Assembly: GCA_007050995.1 (NCBI GenBank)
Contig: VJOU01000002.1
Location: 236,255 to 300,254, forward strand
Length of the DNA stretch: 64,000 bases
Reading direction: 5' to 3'
Source of the DNA: Glycocaulis profundi
Lineage (GTDB): Bacteria > Pseudomonadota > Alphaproteobacteria > Caulobacterales > Maricaulaceae
This document shows positions 26,006 to 35,920 of this stretch, in pieces. The notes beneath the pieces were generated by a model, which saw only the letters and a list, made by a program, of their open reading frames with translations, made no database searches and was not told the DNA's origin. How positions within the stretch are numbered: the stretch's first letter is position 1; the number at the start of each line of letters is the position of its first letter. Position numbers and translations under genes: made by a program.

Positions 26006-26020
26006 TTAACGCGCTGTTTA
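26006..26020. promoter_or_regulatory. CtrA-like box upstream of flagellar-rod-like small gene
   Basis: TTAA CGCGCTG TTTA: TTAA-N7-TTAA with one mismatch, 70 nt before the ATG at 26076. The distance is nearly the same as for the box at 10686 relative to its gene (68 nt). Confidence 0.35.
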
Positions 26021-26075
26021 CCGGCCCGCGCGGTTCCGCTCGCCAAGCCGGGCCCGGGGGCGCATCCTGTCTCAC

Positions 26076-26393
26076 ATGAATGCGGTATTCGCCTCCGGTG
26101 TTCAGACCTACGTCGCGGCCAGCGCACAGCTGAACCGCGCCGCGGACCGGGTGAATACGCTTCGTGCATCGACCATCCCTTCCGCGCCCTCACCCGGCGC
26201 AGAACCTCCTGGCGCGCCCGCCGTCCCGTCCACCCATCCCGCCACCGGGGATGGCGGACGCGCCAGCACTTCCGCTTCGGTTCCCGAGGCCGTGGTCGAC
26301 ATGATCGGCGCGCTCAATTCCGCGCGCACCGCCTCCACCTTCATCCGCGCCGCCGACGAGATGAGCGCGATGGTGCTGGACATGAAGGCCTGA
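26076..26393 (+). CDS. Small flagellar rod/hook-like protein (105 aa)
   Basis: 105 aa. The N-terminus (VFASGVQTYVAASAQLNRAADRVNT) and C-terminus (PEAVVDMIGALNSARTASTFIRAADEM) have the spaced hydrophobic/Asn pattern of the paired terminal helices of flagellar axial proteins (FlgB/FlgC/FlgG type). The middle is a short Pro/Ser/Ala-rich linker of about 45 residues instead of a domain. No known small member of that family was recognised, so the link is by pattern only. It stands alone between mnmA and the DsbA-like gene. Confidence 0.6.
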   Translation: MNAVFASGVQTYVAASAQLNRAADRVNTLRASTIPSAPSPGAEPPGAPAVPSTHPATGDGGRASTSASVPEAVVDMIGALNSARTASTFIRAADEMSAMVLDMKA

Positions 26394-26434
26394 GCGCCCT
26401 TCCCCTCGCCGCCCGGCGCGCCTAGGTTCGCGCC

Positions 26435-27091
26435 ATGACAACCGTATCCGTCGACATCGTCCTGGACCCCGTCTGCCCCTGGTGCTGGCTGGGCCACCGC
26501 TACTGGCTGCGCGCGCGCGAGCTGGCCGCCCCGGTCCTGACCGAGACCGTGTACCGGCCCTTCCAGCTCGATTCCGCCGTGCCCCGCGCCGGGTCGGACT
26601 ATCAGGCCTACATGAAAAAGCGGATCGGCGACGACGCTTCGGGCCGCTGGAAGCAGATGCGCGAGCATCTGGAGACCGCCGGCCCCGAAGCCGGGATCGT
26701 GTTCAATTTCGACCAGATCGAGCGCCGCCCCAACACGCTGGACGCCCACCGTCTGATCCGCTGGGCGCAGGGCCAGGGTCTGGCCGAGCCGGTGGTGGAG
26801 GCCGTCTTCCGCGCCTATTTCGAGGAGCGCCGCGACATCGGCGACCGGGCGGTGCTCACCGCCATCGGCGAGGAGGCGGGCCTGCATCGCGACGTGCTGG
26901 ACGATCTGTTCAAATCGGACCGGGACGCGGGCGAGGTCCAGCGCGAGGAGGCCTTCTACCGCTCGCTGGGCGTGAGCGCGGTGCCCTGCTTCATCTTCAA
27001 CGGGCGCTTCGCGGTCTCCGGCGCGGAAGCCCCCGAGACGCTGGCCGACGCGGTCCGCCGCGCCGCCGCCCAGCCTGCGGAAACCGAGTGA
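26435..27091 (+). CDS. DsbA/FrnE-family oxidoreductase
   Basis: 218 aa. Thioredoxin-fold with CxxC active site CPWC (residues 12-15, DPVCPWCWLGH), alpha-helical insertion, and the cis-Pro loop VSAVPCFIFNG. There is no signal peptide, so it is cytoplasmic like FrnE and 2-hydroxychromene-2-carboxylate isomerase relatives. The CPWC motif suggests thiol-disulfide exchange; the partner is unknown. The stop overlaps the GTG start of the next gene (27088-27091). Confidence 0.87.
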   Translation: MTTVSVDIVLDPVCPWCWLGHRYWLRARELAAPVLTETVYRPFQLDSAVPRAGSDYQAYMKKRIGDDASGRWKQMREHLETAGPEAGIVFNFDQIERRPNTLDAHRLIRWAQGQGLAEPVVEAVFRAYFEERRDIGDRAVLTAIGEEAGLHRDVLDDLFKSDRDAGEVQREEAFYRSLGVSAVPCFIFNGRFAVSGAEAPETLADAVRRAAAQPAETE

Positions 27092-27459
27092 GTCCCCTGC
27101 GCGCAGCCGGGCCCGCGGGCGCGCTGGTGCTGGCCGCCTGCGGCGCGCCCGAGCCCGGCCCCGCGCCGGACGCCCAGGAGCGCGCCCGCTTCGCGGCCGC
27201 CTGCGCCGAGGGACCGGGCTATGCGCCAGCGATCTGCGACTGCCTGTCCGAACGGGCCGCCGAACGCTTCGACGAGACCCGCTTCCGGCTGATCCGCATC
27301 AGCCTGACCGGCGCCGCCATCCGCCCCGCCGCCGAGCGCGCGGGCCTGAACCGGGACCAGATCGGCCAGATCAGCCGTTTCGTGATGGAGAACCTCGCCC
27401 ACTGCGCGGACGGCGAGCCCGACGCGCCCCTGCCCTTCCAGCCCGCCCCAGAGACGTGA
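27088..27459 (+). CDS. Small lipoprotein of unknown function (123 aa)
   Basis: Starts with GTG 27088 overlapping the previous stop as GTGA. The lipobox LAAC is at residues 15-18 (ALVLAACGAP), so a short signal peptide of about 17 residues precedes the lipidated Cys18. The mature part has four more Cys (AAC, ICDC, HCA), possibly two disulfides, and a helical region RFRLIRISLTGAAIRPAAERAGL. It is a short gene in a tight run: 26435-27091, 27088-27459 and 27459-28853 all overlap by 1-4 nt. No family was recognised. Confidence 0.8.
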   Translation: MSPLRAAGPAGALVLAACGAPEPGPAPDAQERARFAAACAEGPGYAPAICDCLSERAAERFDETRFRLIRISLTGAAIRPAAERAGLNRDQIGQISRFVMENLAHCADGEPDAPLPFQPAPET

Positions 27460-28853
27460 TGAGAGACCGCATGACCGACGCCGCCCTGCACAACCCGCCG
27501 ACCGCCAAAGGGCCCGACGCCGAAGCGCTGGCCGAGATCGGCCGCGCGCTGGTGGACGCCGCCCTGAAGGCGGGCGCGGACGCCGCCGAAGCCGCGCTGG
27601 TGGAATCCCGATCGCTGGAGGCCAGTGTGCGCGAAGGCGCGCTGGAGGGCATGGAGCGCTCGGAATCCCGCGATGCGGGCCTGCGGGTCTTCATCGGAAA
27701 GAAACAGGCCGGGGTCGCGTTCTCCGACCTGTCGCCCGCCGGCCGGGCCACGGCGGTCGAACGCGCCGTGGCGATGGCGCGGCTGGCGCCTGAAGACCCC
27801 TATGCGGGGCTGGTCGAGCGCGAGGCGCTGGCCCGGTCCCTGCCCGAAATTCCCCTTTACGAGGGCCATGCGTGGGACGCCGAGCGGCTGGAAGCGGTCG
27901 CCTTGGAGATGGAGGCGGCTGCCATGGCCGTGCCCGGCGTCACCGCCACGGCGGGCGCGGGCGCCAGCTATGGCGCGGGCGCGTCCGCGCTGGTCACCTC
28001 CACCGGCTTCGAGGGCCTGCGCCGCGCCTCCTCGGCCAGCCTGGCCATCGCGCCCATCGCCAAAAAGAACGGCCTCATGGAGCGCGATTATGAAAGCAGC
28101 GCCGCGCGACGGCTGGGCGATCTGAAATCTCCTTCGGACGTGGGCCGGATCGCGGGCGAGCGCGCAGCGGCCCGGGTGGGGGCGGAGAAGGTGGCGTCGG
28201 GAAAGATGCCCGTGGTCTTCGACCGCCGCGCCGCCGACGACATTCTGGGCTATCTGCTGGGCGCGATCTCCGGCCCGGCCATCGCGCGCGGCACGTCCTT
28301 CCTGCGCGAGAAGATGGGCGAGCGCATCTTCGCCGAGGGCATCGACGTGATCGAGGACCCTCTCAAGCCCTGGGGCTTCGGCTCGCGCGCCCATGACGGC
28401 GAGGGCGTGGCCGCCCGCCCCCGCGCCATCATCGAGGACGGGGCGCTGACCACCTGGCTGCTGAACGCGTCGAGCGCGCGCCAGCTCGGGCTGGAGTTGA
28501 CCGGGCATGCCAGCCCCAATCTGGGGTCGCCGCCGGGCGTGGGCGCGTCCAACGTCCATCTCGCGCCGGGCGGGCGCAGCCGGGCCGAGCTCATCTCGGA
28601 CGCCGGAACCGGGCTTCTGGTGATGGAGATGTTCGGGGCCTCGCTGAACGCCAACACCGGCGACTGGTCGGTGGGCGTGGCGGGCTTCGCGATTCAAGAC
28701 GGCAAGATCGGCCACCCGACCAGCGAGATCACCGTGGCGGGCAACGTGCTGGACATCTTCGCGCGGCTGGAGCCCGGGTCGGATCTGGAATTCGACTCCG
28801 CGGTGGTCTCGCCTTCGATCCTCGTGGACGGGCTTTCCGTTGGCGGCCGCTGA
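27459..28853 (+). CDS. pmbA: TldD/PmbA family protein, PmbA (TldE) type
   Basis: 464 aa if started at ATG 27459 (TGATG overlap with the previous stop); an alternative ATG is at 27471. Contains the PmbA-type C-terminal domain with LISDAGTGLLVMEMFGASLNANTGDWSVGVAGF and GKIGHPTSEITVAGN. PmbA is the partner of the TldD metallopeptidase in processing modified peptides (microcin, CcdA degradation). The zinc HExxxH site is on TldD, which is not in the window. The stop overlaps the next start by 14 nt. Confidence 0.9.
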   Translation: MRDRMTDAALHNPPTAKGPDAEALAEIGRALVDAALKAGADAAEAALVESRSLEASVREGALEGMERSESRDAGLRVFIGKKQAGVAFSDLSPAGRATAVERAVAMARLAPEDPYAGLVEREALARSLPEIPLYEGHAWDAERLEAVALEMEAAAMAVPGVTATAGAGASYGAGASALVTSTGFEGLRRASSASLAIAPIAKKNGLMERDYESSAARRLGDLKSPSDVGRIAGERAAARVGAEKVASGKMPVVFDRRAADDILGYLLGAISGPAIARGTSFLREKMGERIFAEGIDVIEDPLKPWGFGSRAHDGEGVAARPRAIIEDGALTTWLLNASSARQLGLELTGHASPNLGSPPGVGASNVHLAPGGRSRAELISDAGTGLLVMEMFGASLNANTGDWSVGVAGFAIQDGKIGHPTSEITVAGNVLDIFARLEPGSDLEFDSAVVSPSILVDGLSVGGR

Positions 28854-29637
28854 GGCCGATCTCGACCTGCTGGCGGACGCGGCCCGGGCCGCGGGGCGCC
28901 TCGCCATGACCTATTTCAACGATCCCGGCGCGATGAAGGTCTGGGACAAGGGCGGCAGCCACACCAAGGGCATGGCCAACCCGGTCTCGGACGCCGATTT
29001 CGCCTCCGACAGGCTGCTCAAGGACAGGCTGCAGACCGCCCGGCCCGACTATGGGTGGCTGTCCGAGGAGACGAAGGACGACCGCTCGCGCCTGCTCGCC
29101 CGGCGCAGCTTCGTGGTCGACCCCATCGATGGCACCCGCGCCTTCGTGAAGGGGCGGCAGGAATTCGCCATCTCCGCCGCCGTGATCGAGGAAGGCCGCC
29201 CCGTGGCGGGCGTCATCTACGACCCCGCCCGCGACCTGCTCTACGCCGCGCGGCTGGGGGGCGGCGCGCACCGCAACGCCGACCGGCTGACGGTCACCGC
29301 GAAAGACGCCATCGCAGGCGCGCGCCTGCTGGGCGATGCGGGGCGGCTGACCGATCTCAGGGCGCTGGGAGCGGAGGCGTTTTCAGTCAATTCCGCCGCC
29401 CTGCGGCTCGCTCTGGCCGCGGCGGGCGATTATGACGCGGTGGTCGCGGTCAGACCAAAGCAGGACTGGGATCTCGCCGCGGGCCATCTGATCATGGAAG
29501 AGGCGGGCGGCGTGGTCACCGGCTGGCGGGGCGAGCGTCTGGTCTATGACGCGCAGAGCGCTGTCAAACCTCCGCCCCTGGCCGCTGGCCCCGCCCTGCA
29601 CGCTCTGTTATTAGAGCGCGGACTGGCACGGGAATGA
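28840..29637 (+). CDS. CysQ/inositol monophosphatase-family phosphatase
   Basis: 265 aa with a TTG start at 28840. Family motifs: metal-binding DPIDGTRAFVKG (two Asp) and the C-terminal WDLAAGHLIMEEAGG. Members dephosphorylate 3'(2')-phosphoadenosine 5'-phosphate (CysQ), inositol-1-phosphate or related compounds with Mg2+. In many alphaproteobacteria a CysQ-like gene lies beside DUF4170 and lipid A genes, as here. The exact substrate is not resolved. It overlaps pmbA by 14 nt. Confidence 0.9.
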   Translation: MAAAEADLDLLADAARAAGRLAMTYFNDPGAMKVWDKGGSHTKGMANPVSDADFASDRLLKDRLQTARPDYGWLSEETKDDRSRLLARRSFVVDPIDGTRAFVKGRQEFAISAAVIEEGRPVAGVIYDPARDLLYAARLGGGAHRNADRLTVTAKDAIAGARLLGDAGRLTDLRALGAEAFSVNSAALRLALAAAGDYDAVVAVRPKQDWDLAAGHLIMEEAGGVVTGWRGERLVYDAQSAVKPPPLAAGPALHALLLERGLARE

Positions 29638-29648
29638 GGACTTCGGAC

Positions 29649-29891
29649 ATGAGCGAGCGGCAGCTTCTTCACATCGTCATCGGCGGCGAGCTGGCCGATG
29701 TCGGCCCGAACGCCCATGAGTTCAAGGATCTCAAAGAGGTCGAGTTCATCGGCGCCTATCCCGACTACGCCAGCGCGCGTGACGCCTGGAAGTCCGCCGC
29801 CCAGCGCACCGTGGACAACGCGCACATGCGCTTCTTCATCATCCACGCACACCGGCTGCTCGATCCCGCCCAGGGCGGCCCTCAGGGCTAG
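29649..29891 (+). CDS. DUF4170 family protein
   Basis: 80 aa from the ATG at 29649, preceded by GAGGA (29636-29640) at 8 nt; an earlier ATG at 29634 overlaps the previous stop but has poorer spacing. Segments HIVIGGELAD, EFIGAYPDYASARDAWKSAA and FIIHAHRLLDP are characteristic of the small alphaproteobacterial DUF4170 family. The function is unknown, but the family is found next to lipid A/Kdo genes, consistent with this position between CysQ and the MsbA-like exporter. Confidence 0.92.
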   Translation: MSERQLLHIVIGGELADVGPNAHEFKDLKEVEFIGAYPDYASARDAWKSAAQRTVDNAHMRFFIIHAHRLLDPAQGGPQG

Positions 29892-29968
29892 GCGACCTGG
29901 CCGGTCCCGCCCTTCCCCCGCCCGGCGGCGTCCAGCCCGGACGCAGCCTTCCGCTCATCCGTCGCCTG

Positions 29969-31677
<1,709 letters not shown>

Positions 31678-31681
<4 letters not shown>

Positions 31682-32067
31682 TCGATGTAGAGCGTCTCGC
31701 CCTCGACCGGCGAGCCGAGCCAGGCCACCGCCTGCCCGGCATGGTCGAACACCGTCGCCTCATGGCCCGCCGCGGCCAGCCCCCTGCGCCACATGCGGGC
31801 GTAATGGCAGTCCAGATGCCGCGCGAGGATGGCCACCCGCAGCCGGGGCAGCCGCGTGCAGATGTCCATCGCCCACTCCACCACCTCTTCGGCGGGCGCG
31901 TCGGAATACGCGCTGGACGTGTCGAACAGGACGAGGTCCGTGGGATGGTCGGCATGGAACTTCAGGAAAGCGGCATTGCCCGCTTCGGCGGTCTGACGCG
32001 TCCGCGCGCCGCCGACCGCGACGATCGCGACCCGTCCGTCCGGGCTCAGCGTGATGTGCTGACGCAT
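31678..32067 (-). CDS. Tandem paralog 1 (about 130-aa, SpoIIAA/STAS-SEC14-like topology)
   Basis: 129 aa from the ATG at 32067; the in-frame extension to 32148 is not shared with the paralogs. Aligns with little or no gapping to the next two genes: FLKFHADHPTDLVLFDTS, then an RVAILARHLDC, ARMWRRGLAAAGHEA, FDHAGQAVAWL progression. The order of alternating beta-strands and helices, with a helix ending in AWL, resembles the small SpoIIAA-like STAS/SEC14 fold. This is fold-level inference; no sequence family was recognised. An ILAR-DC motif is invariant in the three copies. Cytoplasmic, no signal peptide. Confidence 0.78.
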
Positions 32068-32158
32068 TCCCTGATCCCCCAGCTTCCCCGGATGAAGGCT
32101 CGCCCGCCGCAGGTTACCGGAGGGTTTCCATGCCCGGACAGATTGCACGTCGCCCGCT

Positions 32159-32545
32159 TCAGCTCACGTACAGCGTGTCGGCATCCACCGGCGACAGCAG
32201 CCAGGCCTCCGCCTCGTCGGCGTTCTGGAACATCCCCGCCTCGTGGCCGGCCTCCCGCAGCGCGCGGCGCCACAGGCGAGCGAAGGCGCAGTCCGGCGCC
32301 CGCGCGATCACGGCGGCCCGCGAGGTCGGACAGGCCCGCGCCAGGCTGAAGGTCCAGTGGAACATCCGTTCAGGAGAAGCGGTGGACCGCGCCAGCGTGG
32401 TGTCGAACAGCACCAGGCCGGTCGGGTGTTCGCGGTAAAATCGCAGGAAGTCGTCGCCGCAGGCCTCGGCCTCTTCGGGGGAGCGGAGCCCCGCGACCGC
32501 GACGATCACGACGTTGTTCGGCCCCATGAGAACGCGGTGCGCCAT
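32159..32545 (-). CDS. Tandem paralog 2 (about 130-aa, SpoIIAA/STAS-SEC14-like topology)
   Basis: 128 aa. FLRFYREHPTGLVLFDTT, AVIARAPDCAFARLWRRALREAGHEA and DEAEAWLLSPVDADTLYV match paralogs 1 and 3. A perfect TTAA-N7-TTAAC sequence lies 43 nt before the ATG (32588-32603), suggesting CtrA control of this copy specifically. The function is unknown. Confidence 0.78.
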   Translation of the reverse strand: MAHRVLMGPNNVVIVAVAGLRSPEEAEACGDDFLRFYREHPTGLVLFDTTLARSTASPERMFHWTFSLARACPTSRAAVIARAPDCAFARLWRRALREAGHEAGMFQNADEAEAWLLSPVDADTLYVS

Positions 32546-32587
32546 CGGCGGCCTCCATCTGGAATCCGCAACCGCACGCTGTTCGGG

Positions 32588-32603
32588 TTAACAGAGAATT
32601 AAG
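32588..32603. promoter_or_regulatory. Perfect CtrA-type box upstream of paralog 2
   Basis: TTAA-N7-TTAA at 32588-32602 (TTAACAGAGAATTAA on plus; minus reads TTAATTCTCTGTTAAC), matching the CtrA consensus TTAA-N7-TTAAC. A GAATC (CcrM methylation type) lies at 32562-32566 between it and the start codon. The combination fits cell-cycle control in a Caulobacter-like organism. Confidence 0.55.
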
Positions 32604-32629
32604 GGCGTGAGGACGCTCAATGAGCCCGG

Positions 32630-33025
32630 TCAGTAGACGTAGACCGCGTCCTCGTCTTCTTCGTTCTTGAGCCAGGTTTCCGCCTCGCCAAGATGATCGA
32701 AGATGAAGGCGTCATGGCCCGAGGAGGCGAGGCCCTTGCGCCAGATCCGCCCGAACGGACAGTCCATCGACCGCGCCAGGATCGCGACTTTGCACGGCTT
32801 GATGAGCCGACCCATCATGCGCGCATGATCGACCAGATCGGCCATGGTGTAGCTGGCGGCATGCGCCTTGACCGTATCGAACAGCACGCGCTCGATCGGG
32901 TGCTCGGCGTAGAACTTCAGGAAGTCCTTGATGGCCGCTTCAGCTTCAGCCTCGGTGCGATCGCCGCTGATCGAAATCACGATCACGGACTCGTCCGGAC
33001 TGAGCGTGAAAAAATGATGCGGCAC
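32630..33025 (-). CDS. Tandem paralog 3 (about 130-aa, SpoIIAA/STAS-SEC14-like topology)
   Basis: 131 aa. FLKFYAEHPIERVLFDTV, VAILARSMDCPFGRIWRKGLASSGHDA and FDHLGEAETWL match the other two copies. The N-terminal HFFTLSPDESVIVISISGD parallels ITLSPDGRVAIVAVGG of paralog 1, so copies 1 and 3 share the LSPD start. A consensus DnaA box lies 62 nt upstream of the ATG (33087-33095). Confidence 0.78.
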   Translation of the reverse strand: MPHHFFTLSPDESVIVISISGDRTEAEAEAAIKDFLKFYAEHPIERVLFDTVKAHAASYTMADLVDHARMMGRLIKPCKVAILARSMDCPFGRIWRKGLASSGHDAFIFDHLGEAETWLKNEEDEDAVYVY

Positions 33026-33086
33026 GGCGCGAAGCTCCTTCAGGGCTTCCTCCCCGCACCCACCTTAGGCCCCGATGGTTATCAAA

Positions 33087-33095
33087 TTATCCACA
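33087..33095. promoter_or_regulatory. Consensus DnaA box
   Basis: TTATCCACA, the canonical high-affinity DnaA 9-mer, in the gap between paralog 3 and the tyrosine phosphatase gene, with a weaker TTATCAAAT at 33079-33087 just before it. A single box does not make an origin; it more likely regulates paralog 3. Confidence 0.45.
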
Positions 33096-33122
33096 GGCGG
33101 CGTTCCTACCAAGTTTTTGCAC

Positions 33123-33785
33123 TCACTCGCGGCGCAGCAGCTTCTCGGTCAGCATGGAGCCCCACCAGCTCGCCATGAAGCCGTCATGGCAGGCCTGCCG
33201 GTCGTATTCGGTGCGCACCCAGTCAAGGAAATCGATGGGTTCGCGGGCATTGCGCTCGCGATAGAGCTCGAAGAAGTGGTCGAGCATGCCCGTCTTGCCC
33301 TGCTTGACGTGCCCGTATTTGAGCGAGAGCTGGGCGACGGCCTCCTCGAAGGGGCGCTTTTCATGCAGCAGCAGATACATCACCGCCACGATGCCCGCGC
33401 GGTCCGCGCCGGACTTGCAGTGCATGAAGGCGGGATATTCGATGCTCTCGAACACCTCGATGAGCTGCTCGATCCGGTGCACGTAAGGCGCCTCGCGCGA
33501 GCCCCAGGGCAGGTCGACCACCGTGATGCCGTGCTTTTTGGCCGCCCAGTGCTCGAGATCGTAATAGTGCCGTCCCGGCTGGGTCCCGCGCAGGTTCAGG
33601 ATGGTTTTGAAGCCCTGATCGGCCAGCTCGGCGATGGCCGCGGGGCTGGGCTGGTTGCCCCGGAACATCTCTCCGCCGACATGATGGAAATTGCGCCAGC
33701 GTTTGCGAAGGACGCCATGGTCCTTCCACATCAGGCCGCGCATGGCGCGCTTGAGCTCCGCCGGATCGTCGAAATTCGCTGTCAT
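33123..33785 (-). CDS. Tyrosine/dual-specificity phosphatase family protein
   Basis: 220 aa. The protein tyrosine phosphatase signature is HCKSGADRAG (HCx5R class, catalytic Cys) in MHCKSGADRAGIVAVMYLL. Around it are an N-terminal helical/GNQPSPAAIAELADQGFKTILNLRG segment typical of the fused DSP-like bacterial family, and a C-terminal DYE/EYD-rich helical tail. No signal peptide, so cytoplasmic. It is divergent from the lipid A operon at 33873 and could dephosphorylate a lipid or envelope protein; the substrate is unknown. Confidence 0.85.
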   Translation of the reverse strand: MTANFDDPAELKRAMRGLMWKDHGVLRKRWRNFHHVGGEMFRGNQPSPAAIAELADQGFKTILNLRGTQPGRHYYDLEHWAAKKHGITVVDLPWGSREAPYVHRIEQLIEVFESIEYPAFMHCKSGADRAGIVAVMYLLLHEKRPFEEAVAQLSLKYGHVKQGKTGMLDHFFELYRERNAREPIDFLDWVRTEYDRQACHDGFMASWWGSMLTEKLLRRE

Positions 33786-33872
33786 GGGGCGCTTCGATAA
33801 GCCCCATGCGCGAGGGGCGCAACATCACATCGCGCTTGACCACCCTCCCCCGCGCGGGCCAGCAAGGCGGCC

Positions 33873-34628
33873 ATGGCGAGTTCCATCCTGTCCTCCGCGC
33901 CCGTGCAGGCCGCCCTGGGCGCCCTCGTGGGCGGCTATATGCGACTGTGCCTGCGCACCGCGCGCTGGCGGATCGTCGATCCCGGCCCCATCGAGGCGAT
34001 CTGGGCGGAGAAGGCGGGGGTCATCGTGTGCTTCTGGCACAGCCGGGTCATGCTCGGCCCCCAGCTGTGGCGGGGCGCGGCCCAGCCCGGCGCCGCGCTC
34101 ATCTCGCGCTCCGCCGAAGGCGAGATCATCGCGCGGGCCGCGTCCCTGAACGGCATCGCCTCGATCCGGGGCAGCTCCCGGAACCGCAAGAAAAAGGCCG
34201 AGGACGACAAGGGCGCGCTGACCGCCTACCGCGAGATGGTCCGCCATCTGCGCGCGGGCGGCGGCATGGGCATCACCCCCGACGGACCGCGCGGGCCGCG
34301 CCAGCGCGCCTCCATGGGACCGGTCCAGCTCGCCTCGGCCACCGGCGCGCCGGTGATTGCGGTTGGCTTGTCGCTCACGCCCCGCAGGCTGTTCAATTCA
34401 TGGGACCGCTTTCTCCTGCCCCTGCCTTTCGGCCGGGGGGTGATCGTGTGGGGCGAGCCCTTCACGGTTCCGAAGAAAGCCGATCCCGACACGCTGGAAC
34501 ACTGGCGCATCCACCTCGAGGACGCCGTCAACGCCGCCACCGCCCAGGCCGACACCGCGCTGGGGCGTGAACCGGTCGAACCGGCCCCGGGTCCCGCTCC
34601 CGGCCGCCGCGCGAAAGACACCTCATGA
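33873..34628 (+). CDS. Lysophospholipid acyltransferase family protein (DUF374 type)
   Basis: 251 aa. Motif CFWHSRVMLGP (acyltransferase HxxxxD/E-like position) and ITPDGPRGPRQRASMGPVQLA. The basic stretch RGSSRNRKKKAEDDKGA is typical of the DUF374 branch of the LPLAT superfamily. In alphaproteobacteria this gene precedes waaA and lpxK and is thought to acylate a lipid A-type intermediate (family knowledge). It overlaps waaA by 4 nt (ATGA). Confidence 0.88.
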   Translation: MASSILSSAPVQAALGALVGGYMRLCLRTARWRIVDPGPIEAIWAEKAGVIVCFWHSRVMLGPQLWRGAAQPGAALISRSAEGEIIARAASLNGIASIRGSSRNRKKKAEDDKGALTAYREMVRHLRAGGGMGITPDGPRGPRQRASMGPVQLASATGAPVIAVGLSLTPRRLFNSWDRFLLPLPFGRGVIVWGEPFTVPKKADPDTLEHWRIHLEDAVNAATAQADTALGREPVEPAPGPAPGRRAKDTS

Positions 34629-35920
34629 GCTATCCCGCCGGCCTGACGCTCTACCGCGCCGCCACCCGCGCCCTGTCCCCGCTCGCCCCGCTGGCGCTCA
34701 AGCGCCGGGCCGCGAAGGGCAAGGAGGACGGCGAGCGCCTGAACGAGCGCCGCGGCCGCCCCGCGCAGGCGAGGCCCGAAGGCGAGCTCGTCTGGATCCA
34801 CGCCGCCAGCGTGGGCGAGAGCCTGGTCGCCCTGTCTCTGGCCGACGCGCTGAAGACCGCCCGGCCCGGAGCGTCGATCCTGCTGACCTCGGGCACGGCG
34901 ACCTCCGCGAAACTGGTCGCCGCCCAGGCGCCGGACGGCGTGACCCATCAGTTCATCCCCGCCGACCGGCTGAAATACGTCCGCCGCTTCCTCGATCACT
35001 GGCGGCCCGATCTGGCCGTGTTCGTGGAAAGCGAGCTGTGGCCCAACCTGATCGTGGAGACTGCCCGGACCGGCGCGAAGATGGCGCTGGTCAACGCGCG
35101 GATGAACGCCGCATCGCTGAAGAACTGGACCCGCTGGCGCACGACCGCCGCCTGGCTGCTGGCCTGTTTCGACTGGATCGGCGCCGCGGACGTCCGCACC
35201 GCGGAGGGGTTGACCGGACTCAGCGGCGAAGACATCGAGATGGCGGGCAATCTCAAGCTCGAAGCCGCCCCCCGCGCCCCCGATCCCGGCGCGCTGGCCG
35301 CCGCCGTCGCAGCGGTGGCGGGCCGTCCGCTGATGCTGGCCGCCAGCACCCATGACGGGGAGGAGGCGCTGATCCTGGACGCCTTCGAGAAGGCCCGCGC
35401 CATCCATCACGAGGCCCTGCTCATCCTCGCCCCCCGCCATCCCGAGCGCGGCGATGCGCTGGCGAAGATGGTCGAGACCCGCGCCCTGTCCAGCGCGCGC
35501 AGGTCTCAAGGCGCGGCGCCGGACGCGGACACCGCCGTCTGGCTGGCCGACACGCTGGGCGAGATGGGGTTGTGGTTCGCGCTGAAACCCGCCGCCGTGA
35601 TCGCGGGCAGCTTCAAGCCCGGCATCGGCGGGCATAACCCGGTCGAGGCCACCCGCGGCGGCGCGGCGGTGATCTCCGGGCCTCACCGGGACAGTTTCTC
35701 GGACGTCTATGACGCCTACGAGGCCCGGGGCGCGGTCGCCACCGCCGCCGACGCTGACGCCCTGTCCGAGGCCGTGCAGGCGGTCTGGCGCGGCGAGGGG
35801 CCCACGGTAAAGGCGGGCGAAGCGGCGCTGGCCGCGCTGTCGGGCGGCGCGATGGCGCGCACGGTGGAGCGGCTGGCCGCCCTGCTCGAACCCGATCCCG
35901 AGCCGGAGGACGAGCACTGA
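34625..35920 (+). CDS. waaA: 3-deoxy-D-manno-octulosonic acid (Kdo) transferase
   Basis: 431 aa of GT-B fold, GT30 family. N-terminal LTLYRAATRALSPLAPLALKRR and the ASVGESLVALSLA motif, a DLAVFVESELWPNL segment, and C-terminal GEMGLWFALKPAAVIAGSFKPGIGGHNPVE, which is typical of WaaA. It transfers Kdo to the lipid A precursor at the inner membrane. Its stop shares one base with the lpxK start. Confidence 0.94.
   Translation: MSYPAGLTLYRAATRALSPLAPLALKRRAAKGKEDGERLNERRGRPAQARPEGELVWIHAASVGESLVALSLADALKTARPGASILLTSGTATSAKLVAAQAPDGVTHQFIPADRLKYVRRFLDHWRPDLAVFVESELWPNLIVETARTGAKMALVNARMNAASLKNWTRWRTTAAWLLACFDWIGAADVRTAEGLTGLSGEDIEMAGNLKLEAAPRAPDPGALAAAVAAVAGRPLMLAASTHDGEEALILDAFEKARAIHHEALLILAPRHPERGDALAKMVETRALSSARRSQGAAPDADTAVWLADTLGEMGLWFALKPAAVIAGSFKPGIGGHNPVEATRGGAAVISGPHRDSFSDVYDAYEARGAVATAADADALSEAVQAVWRGEGPTVKAGEAALAALSGGAMARTVERLAALLEPDPEPEDEH

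Noticed and set aside
33079..33095. Chromosome replication origin suggested by the DnaA boxes
   Set aside because: Only one perfect and one weak box; no AT-rich unwinding region, no cluster of boxes, no dnaA/gidA/hemE neighbours. A promoter site is more likely.
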